DNA of 48,200 bases, taken from Acidithiobacillus ferrivorans (GTDB lineage: Bacteria > Pseudomonadota > Gammaproteobacteria > Acidithiobacillales > Acidithiobacillaceae). The translations under genes and the position numbers were made by a program. The notes under the pieces were generated by a model. That model was not told the origin of the DNA. It worked only from the letters and a program-made list of their open reading frames with translations, and did no database searches. The DNA is taken from contig DYJM01000006.1 of the NCBI GenBank assembly GCA_020723125.1, positions 1-48,200 on the forward strand. The letters run 5' to 3'. The stretch's first letter is position 1. Every line of letters begins with the position of its first letter. This document shows, in pieces, positions 44,024 to 48,200 of the stretch.

Positions 44024-44439
44024 TTGATGACCCGCAATGAAGGCCGCTCCGGTTTTTCCTGGGCCTCAGCAGCACGCGCCACACGATCTTCGGGTTCGGC
44101 TCCTGGAGGCGGGGCTTCAGGAATCTCCGGCTCCGCAAAACCCATACCCTCCTGGGTTTCTGCTGCATAAATAGCCACCACGGCCGCCATAGGCACATCC
44201 ACCGTTCGCGCCACACCACCAAAGCGGGCATTAAAGCTGATCCAACCATCGGCCATGCTGAGGTTGTGGCAAGCATTCGGGGAAATATCCAATATTATGC
44301 GCCCGTCCTTTTCATAACCGCTGGGAACCGCCACCCCCGGATAGGCAACCACCACCAGAATATATGGCGTATGACCCTGGTCAACACACCATTGATAAAT
44401 ACTATTCAGCAAATAAGGCTTGGCACTTTCAGGCAACAA
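44020..44439 (-). CDS. sspB: ClpXP specificity-enhancing factor SspB
   Basis: Adaptor that delivers ssrA-tagged and other substrates to ClpXP. The SspB fold is clear from KPYLLNSIYQWCVDQGHTPY, GRIILDISPNACHNL, and SFNARFGGVARTVDVPMAAV with IYAAETQEGMGF; after an acidic, Pro/Glu-rich tail it ends RPSLRVIK, the ClpX-binding tail seen in E. coli SspB (RPALRVVK). An in-frame ATG at 44619 would add 60 residues from A+T-rich, Lys-rich sequence. I favour TTG at 44439 (TTG TTG pair), with GGAGAG 6 nt upstream, giving 139 residues and the usual family start. Downstream it overlaps the transglycosylase. Confidence 0.85.
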   Translation of the reverse strand: MLPESAKPYLLNSIYQWCVDQGHTPYILVVVAYPGVAVPSGYEKDGRIILDISPNACHNLSMADGWISFNARFGGVARTVDVPMAAVVAIYAAETQEGMGFAEPEIPEAPPPGAEPEDRVARAAEAQEKPERPSLRVIK

Positions 44440-44743
44440 GTTGCACTCTCCATTCACGCTGGGTCTGGATGACCGTCTTCCAGACTGAACACTGGTGGAA
44501 CTATATAGCTGAATTTTAGGAATCTTCAAGCTGTTCTGAGCACCAACTTGATCGATACTACATATTTTCAAATGTTTTTTAGTTCTAAATTTGTTTGACT
44601 TCTTACACATAAAGGACATCAGATTAAATATGAATGGTAAATATTTCTTGCCTCCTTTACAGTAATCTCTAAAATAGAAACCATAATGTGCGCTTTACGA
44701 TCATCCCCATTTTGGGATTTATAACTCACCTTCGGAGGAACTC
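44440..44743. other. A+T-rich spacer between sspB and TraT-like gene
   Basis: A divergent spacer of about 300 bp, distinctly A+T-rich from 44480 on. A plus-strand candidate promoter is TTGCCT (44648-44653), 16 bp, TAAAAT (44670-44675); the match is moderate. The lipoprotein gene has a strong ribosome site GGAGGAACTC. On the minus strand AAAGGAGG (44659-44652 region) has no start codon at a usual distance. The minus frame 44440-44619 is open but unlikely coding. Confidence 0.45.
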
Positions 44744-45490
44744 ATGCAGTTAGCCACACGTCAACAACTTCGGCTTGTTACTTATACCATCGCCGCTGCC
44801 AGTGCCATCGCCCTGTCCGGTTGTGCCGCCACCCAGGTTGCGCTGGAACATAAGGATCTGAGTGTTCAGACCAAAATGTCCAACACCATTTTCCTGAATC
44901 CGGTTCCGCCTTCCGAACAGACCGTTTATGTACAGTTCAAGAACACCTCGGACAAAACCCTGAACGTTGCTGCTTTGGAACAGGAAATTGATGCCAACCT
45001 GACCAACCAGGGATACCGTATCGTTCCTTACAATCAGGCACATTACATGTTGCAGATTAACGTGCTGTCCGTCGGCAAAATGTCCGAAGCCGCCGCTCAA
45101 AAATCATTGACCAACGGTTTTGGTGGTGCTGCATTCGGAGCCGCCGCCGGAGCAGTTATTGGCCAGAGCTGGCAGGGCGCAGGAGCGGGTGCGCTGGTCG
45201 GTAGTGCCATCGGCCTGGTTGCGGACTCCCTCGTCAAGGATGTGACCTACGCCATGATCACCGACGTTCAGGTGGCAGAACGCAGTAAACAAGCCGTCAA
45301 CCAGCAGACCAATTCCAGCTTGCAGCAGGGTACCAGCAGCACGACAACCCAGCAGATCAGCGGTACCAATCACTGGATCTATTACCGGACCCGTATTGTT
45401 TCCACTGCCAACAAGGTCAACCTGGATTTCAAGGACGCTCTTCCCGTATTGCAGGGTCAGTTGGTTCACAGTCTGTCCGGCATTCTCTAA
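44744..45490 (+). CDS. TraT-like outer-membrane lipoprotein
   Basis: A 248-residue lipoprotein related to TraT, the F-plasmid surface-exclusion and complement-resistance protein. Signal peptide with lipobox LSGC, lipidated Cys27. The next part, VALEHKDLSVQTKMSNTIFL then NPVPPSEQTVYVQFKNTSDK, closely follows TraT. A glycine-zipper-like segment (FGGAAFGAAAGAVIG, GAGAGALVGSAIGL) lies at about 125-165 and may insert in membrane. A Gln/Ser/Thr-rich stretch follows near 185-205. ATG 44744 has GGAGGAACTC. No other conjugation gene is nearby. It is followed by a strong terminator. Confidence 0.88.
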   Translation: MQLATRQQLRLVTYTIAAASAIALSGCAATQVALEHKDLSVQTKMSNTIFLNPVPPSEQTVYVQFKNTSDKTLNVAALEQEIDANLTNQGYRIVPYNQAHYMLQINVLSVGKMSEAAAQKSLTNGFGGAAFGAAAGAVIGQSWQGAGAGALVGSAIGLVADSLVKDVTYAMITDVQVAERSKQAVNQQTNSSLQQGTSSTTTQQISGTNHWIYYRTRIVSTANKVNLDFKDALPVLQGQLVHSLSGIL

Positions 45491-45503
45491 CCCGCCGGTT
45501 GCA

Positions 45504-45521
45504 GTCCGGAACGCTCCGGAC
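45504..45521. repeat. Short perfect hairpin before terminator
   Basis: GTCCGGA (45504-45510) and TCCGGAC (45515-45521) with a 4-nt loop, 13 bp after the TraT-like stop and 8 bp before the main terminator stem. It may pause polymerase or protect the RNA end. Confidence 0.55.
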
Positions 45522-45529
45522 CGCTCGCA

Positions 45530-45561
45530 AAAAAGCTCCCGACCAAACTCGGGAGCTTTTT
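45530..45561. terminator. Bidirectional intrinsic terminator
   Basis: AAAAAGCTCCCGA (45530-45542) pairs perfectly with TCGGGAGCTTTTT (45549-45561) around a 6-nt loop. A-run and T-run on either side let it stop transcripts of both the TraT-like gene (+) and fbp (-). Confidence 0.93.
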
Positions 45562-45579
45562 CAGTTCTGCTGAAAAAAA

Positions 45580-46584
45580 TCAGTGCTGATGGTAACTGAG
45601 CACCCGTTCGACTTCATTTTTAGCGCCCAAAATGACGGGAACCCGCTGATGCAGTCCCTCCGGCTGTATTTCCAGAATCCGTGCAGTCCCGGTACTTGCT
45701 GCACCACCCGCCTGCTCCACCAGATAGGACATGGGATTGGCTTCATACAACAACCTGAGTTTGCCGGGTTTTTTGGGGTCTTTCTGATCAAAGGGATACA
45801 GAAAGATTCCGCCCCGGCAAAGAATGCGGTGAACATCCGCGACCATGGAACCCACCCAGCGCATGTTGAAATTCCGCCCGCGCGGACCTTCTGCACCCTG
45901 GTTCAGCTCATCGATATAACGTTGTACCGGTTTCTGCCAGTGCCGATGATTACTCATGTTGATGGCATATTCACTGGTGTCTTCCGGGATGGTCATTTGC
46001 CTGTGGGTGAGAATGTATTCGCCGATGGACGGGTCCAGGGTGAAGCCATTGACACCATGCCCCGTACTGTAAACCAGCATGTTACTGGACCCATACAGGG
46101 CATAGCCGGCACAGACCTGCTCCACACCCGGCTGCAGGAAATCTTTCATACTGGCATCCCGTCCCGCAACTGGCGCTCTGAGAATGCTGAAAATCGTTCC
46201 GACGCTGATCCCAACATCGATATTGCTGGAACCATCCAGAGGATCAAAAAGAAGCAGGTATTTACCTCTGGGAACACTATTGGGGATGGAATAAGGATCA
46301 TCCATTTCCTCGGAAGCCATACCCGCGAGATGACCCGTCCAGTCCATGGCGTGCAAAATGGCGTCGTTGGAAATAATATCGAGCTTTTTCTGTACCTCGC
46401 CCTGGACATTGTCAGTCCCGGCACTTCCCAGGGCCCCTACCAGGGCACCCCGATAAACCTGTGCACCGATAAACTTGCAGGAAACGGCCAGATCATTCAA
46501 AAGTGCAGCGAAGTCTCCAGAGGCCTGAGGATGCCGTCGTGTTTCTTCCGTAATGAATTGTGTCAGGGTAGTCCCAATATGCAT
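45580..46584 (-). CDS. fbp: Fructose-1,6-bisphosphatase class I
   Basis: Hydrolyses fructose-1,6-bisphosphate in gluconeogenesis and, in autotrophs, in the Calvin cycle. 334 residues. The metal/substrate motif [19 protein letters not shown] is the Li-sensitive phosphatase signature; also [10 protein letters not shown] and, later, [14 protein letters not shown] at 46584 follows AAAGGAT. It comes 34 nt after zapD in a coaE-zapD-fbp order and ends at the shared terminator. The linkage with coaE-zapD is unusual; it may simply be co-transcription. Confidence 0.96.
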   Translation of the reverse strand: MHIGTTLTQFITEETRRHPQASGDFAALLNDLAVSCKFIGAQVYRGALVGALGSAGTDNVQGEVQKKLDIISNDAILHAMDWTGHLAGMASEEMDDPYSIPNSVPRGKYLLLFDPLDGSSNIDVGISVGTIFSILRAPVAGRDASMKDFLQPGVEQVCAGYALYGSSNMLVYSTGHGVNGFTLDPSIGEYILTHRQMTIPEDTSEYAINMSNHRHWQKPVQRYIDELNQGAEGPRGRNFNMRWVGSMVADVHRILCRGGIFLYPFDQKDPKKPGKLRLLYEANPMSYLVEQAGGAASTGTARILEIQPEGLHQRVPVILGAKNEVERVLSYHQH

Positions 46585-46618
46585 GCGCCGATCCTTTAAT
46601 TAAGCAATGAAAATTTGT

Positions 46619-47365
46619 CTACAGGGCACTCAGACCCAGCCTGAAGGTGATGGTGGATTCTATCGCGCGGCCAGCGCCCTGGTCCAACCATTGCAACCAC
46701 TGAATGTGAAAACGATGAATACCTCCACTGATTTTGGGGTAACAATCCATATCATCGGCAATTTCCAGACGGATCAATGAGGGCGGTCGACGCGGATCAA
46801 GGGCAGAACCATAGCGCCCTTCCTGAGCATCCACGAGTGACCATGCGCAGGAATCCCGCAACAAAGCCAGAATCAAATCCACACTTTGCTGCAATAATTC
46901 CAGCCCTTTCTCCCAGCCACCAAGCAGGATTTTCGCACGTTCCGGTGCCTGCTGACTCCAAAAAGCCAACAAGGGTAAATCGCAGTCTGCCAAACCGCCA
47001 GCCACCCCCATACGTCCCCGCGCCAACTGAATGATTTCCTGACGTCGCAATAATTCTCCAAAATCTTCCCGATGTTCGCGCAGTAATTTGAGTTGTTGAT
47101 TGATGCGAAACTGCCAGGCCTGTAGGGGCCGCTCATCCACCTCGGGACTTTGGGACCAGATACTGAGGCTTTGCCCAAGTCGCTCCAGTTCCAGAATCAA
47201 GTCCAGACGCAGCTCAGGTCGACTGCAAAAATCCAGCAGTTCATTATATGGACGCAGTGCCTGACGCAAATCTCCCTCATGAATGCGCTGCACCTGCGCA
47301 AAAACGCTTTCCAAACGCAATAACAATCGGGCGCGCTCATGGAGGGGATGCTCATAAACTGCCAT
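46619..47365 (-). CDS. zapD: Cell division protein ZapD
   Basis: Cytoplasmic protein that binds the FtsZ C-terminal peptide and bundles FtsZ filaments. 248 residues, largely helical in the N-terminal half, beginning VYEHPLHERARLLLRLE. GVAGGLADCDLPLLAFW and the late segment DCYPKISGGIHRFHIQWL match the family (E. coli: CSFDLPTLHIW and LYPQISGHKSRFAIRF). ATG at 47365 has AAAGGACAGG upstream; the longer frame to 47455 covers a hairpin and is unlikely. Gene order pilD-coaE-zapD is conserved in gammaproteobacteria. Confidence 0.92.
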   Translation of the reverse strand: MAVYEHPLHERARLLLRLESVFAQVQRIHEGDLRQALRPYNELLDFCSRPELRLDLILELERLGQSLSIWSQSPEVDERPLQAWQFRINQQLKLLREHREDFGELLRRQEIIQLARGRMGVAGGLADCDLPLLAFWSQQAPERAKILLGGWEKGLELLQQSVDLILALLRDSCAWSLVDAQEGRYGSALDPRRPPSLIRLEIADDMDCYPKISGGIHRFHIQWLQWLDQGAGRAIESTITFRLGLSAL

Positions 47366-47442
47366 GCCTGTCCTTTTTTGTCCGTGAAAACCGCTCATGG
47401 TAACAGCAAATGATGCACCATTTTCGGGCATTACCTGACAGG

Positions 47443-47460
47443 TTGCCACAGGCAATTTTT
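47443..47460 (+). terminator. Plus-strand terminator-like hairpin in coaE-zapD gap
   Basis: TTGCC-ACA-GGCAA followed directly by TTTTT, reading on the plus strand, opposite to all genes here. Beside it ACCTGACAGGT (47433-47443 region) is a near-palindrome. It could stop antisense transcription or, on the minus strand, form a hairpin just after the coaE stop. Confidence 0.4.
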
Positions 47461-48069
47461 CTAGGCAAATCCACGGGCTTTATGAACGGTGTCCCAGTAA
47501 AGCAAAACGGCTTCATGCAAAGCCTGAACGTCTGTTTCATTGCTAATAACGTAATCTGCAGCGGCATTGCGCTCGGCACGCGGAAGTTGCGCCGCCAGAA
47601 CAGCCTCAATTTGTGTGTTGGACCAGCCGGGACGCGACTGTAATCGTTCAATTTGCAAAGCACTTGGGCAATCAATGACCAGAACCTGGTCCAGCAACGC
47701 CTGATAATGGTTTTCGACAAGCAGCGGCACTACCCAGACGATGACCGCTTCGGGCTGGTCCTTTTGCAGGCTTTGACTGCGGTCCAGAAAAAGTTGGCGA
47801 ATCCGGGGATGCAACAGGGACTCCAGCCATTTTTTGGCGGCCGGATCACCGAAAATCCGCTCCCGCAACAAAGACCGATCCAAACGACCATCCGCCAGCA
47901 AATATTGCGGCCCCCAGTGCCGGACAATCGCCGCGTAGGCCGGCTGGCCCGGCTCAACCAGCTCACGGGCCATGAGATCCGCATCCAGAACATGCGCACC
48001 CAAGGCCCGCAGCATTTCCGCCACGGTACTTTTACCGCTGGCAACTCCGCCGGTCAGTCCTATGCGCAT
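47461..48069 (-). CDS. coaE: Dephospho-CoA kinase
   Basis: Last step of coenzyme A synthesis, phosphorylating the 3' hydroxyl of dephospho-CoA. 202 residues: P-loop GLTGGVASGKSTVAEML, then DADLMARELVEPG (acceptor Asp), and the CoA domain with HPRIRQLFLDRSQ and VVPLLVE. ATG at 48069. It follows pilD by 6 nt and precedes zapD by 95 nt. Confidence 0.97.
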   Translation of the reverse strand: MRIGLTGGVASGKSTVAEMLRALGAHVLDADLMARELVEPGQPAYAAIVRHWGPQYLLADGRLDRSLLRERIFGDPAAKKWLESLLHPRIRQLFLDRSQSLQKDQPEAVIVWVVPLLVENHYQALLDQVLVIDCPSALQIERLQSRPGWSNTQIEAVLAAQLPRAERNAAADYVISNETDVQALHEAVLLYWDTVHKARGFA

Positions 48070-48075
48070 AATGGA

Positions 48076-48200
48076 TCAGGCTCCCTGCAAATGCAGATAA
48101 GCATGGACAATCTCTTCAGGCCAGAGGAGCATGAGCCATCCCCCCAGAGCCAGATAGGGACCGAAGGGAATGGCGTAATCCCGCCCCTTTCCGCCCAGCA
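48076..48200 (-). CDS. pilD: Type IV prepilin peptidase PilD, C-terminal end (partial)
   Basis: The last 40 codons, cut by the window edge. The product reads GGKGRDYAIPFGPYLALGGW followed by a hydrophobic helix and a short tail ending HLQGA. (I/V)PFGPxLAxG is the conserved end of the aspartic prepilin peptidase family, which cleaves and N-methylates type IV pilins and type II secretion pseudopilins. The active-site Asp residues lie beyond the window. Order pilD-coaE-zapD supports the call. Confidence 0.85.
   Translation of the reverse strand, partial: LGGKGRDYAIPFGPYLALGGWLMLLWPEEIVHAYLHLQGA

Noticed and set aside
44640..44660. Strong minus-strand ribosome-site-like AAAGGAGG
   Set aside because: No ATG, GTG or TTG at usable spacing; following frame is only a few codons. 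Probably chance in A+T-rich DNA.
47366..47455. 30-residue extension of ZapD
   Set aside because: Covers hairpin sequence, lacks similarity to ZapD, and ATG 47365 has a good ribosome site.

Overview
The window looks like a chromosomal stretch of a Gram-negative proteobacterium. It has lipopolysaccharide (LPS) core genes, lpxC, a meso-DAP-type murE, zapD, fis, sspA and sspB, and a class-A RNase P RNA. G+C is roughly 55-60% in housekeeping genes and drops to about one third in parts of the LPS block. Gene content and order (secA-argJ-MutT/ThiE fusion; rnpB-mraZ; aroQ-accB-accC-prmA; pilD-coaE-zapD) are gammaproteobacterial or close to it. An Acidithiobacillus-like organism is my best guess, but that is inference and not proven by the sequence. 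No insertion sequence, tRNA, CRISPR array or prophage was seen.

Layout. (1) 1-13802, minus strand: one run of twelve genes with junctions that overlap or are 22 nt or shorter: secA, argJ, a Nudix/ThiE-like fusion, an ArnC-like glycosyltransferase, a NodB-type deacetylase, a GT4 enzyme, a GT9 enzyme, an O-antigen ligase-like protein, a WaaE/KdtX-like GT2, WaaC, a protein phosphatase-like enzyme and WaaA. The run links protein export and arginine synthesis to LPS core assembly. (2) 13853-19457: dciA (DUF721), convergently overlapping lpxC; then sspA, an acyl-CoA synthetase and cca, with a small unknown gene opposite the end of cca. (3) 19556-20262: rnpB with its own promoter, then a sigma70-type promoter and four 10-bp-spaced MraZ boxes. 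(4) 20263-37752: a complete, tightly overlapped division and cell wall (dcw) cluster: mraZ, rsmH, ftsL, ftsI, murE, murF, mraY, murD, ftsW, murG, murC, murB, ddl, ftsQ, ftsA, ftsZ. lpxC does not follow ftsZ here but lies about 21 kb upstream, near secA. (5) 37769-39069, minus strand: a ferritin-like diiron protein followed by a leucine-rich-repeat-variant (LRV) protein. (6) 39303-43361: aroQ, accB, accC, prmA, a zinc-ribbon/DUF3426 membrane protein and fis. (7) 43343-44439, minus strand: sspB and a lytic transglycosylase. (8) 44744-45490: a TraT-like lipoprotein. (9) 45580-48200, minus strand: the end of pilD, then coaE, zapD and fbp.

Together the window covers envelope building: lipid A commitment (LpxC), Kdo and heptose addition and further core sugars, the cytoplasmic and membrane steps of peptidoglycan synthesis, and the divisome from FtsL to FtsZ plus ZapD. 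It also supplies malonyl-CoA through AccBC and contains the SspA/SspB stress and proteolysis factors, which are separated from each other. Most of the window is well-conserved core genome. The parts that deserve a second look are the low-G+C LPS block with unusual starts, the phosphatase and ArnC/ArnD-like pairs inside it, the diiron/LRV pair, the small unknown gene next to rnpB, the repeats between lpxC and sspA, and the chromosomal TraT homologue.
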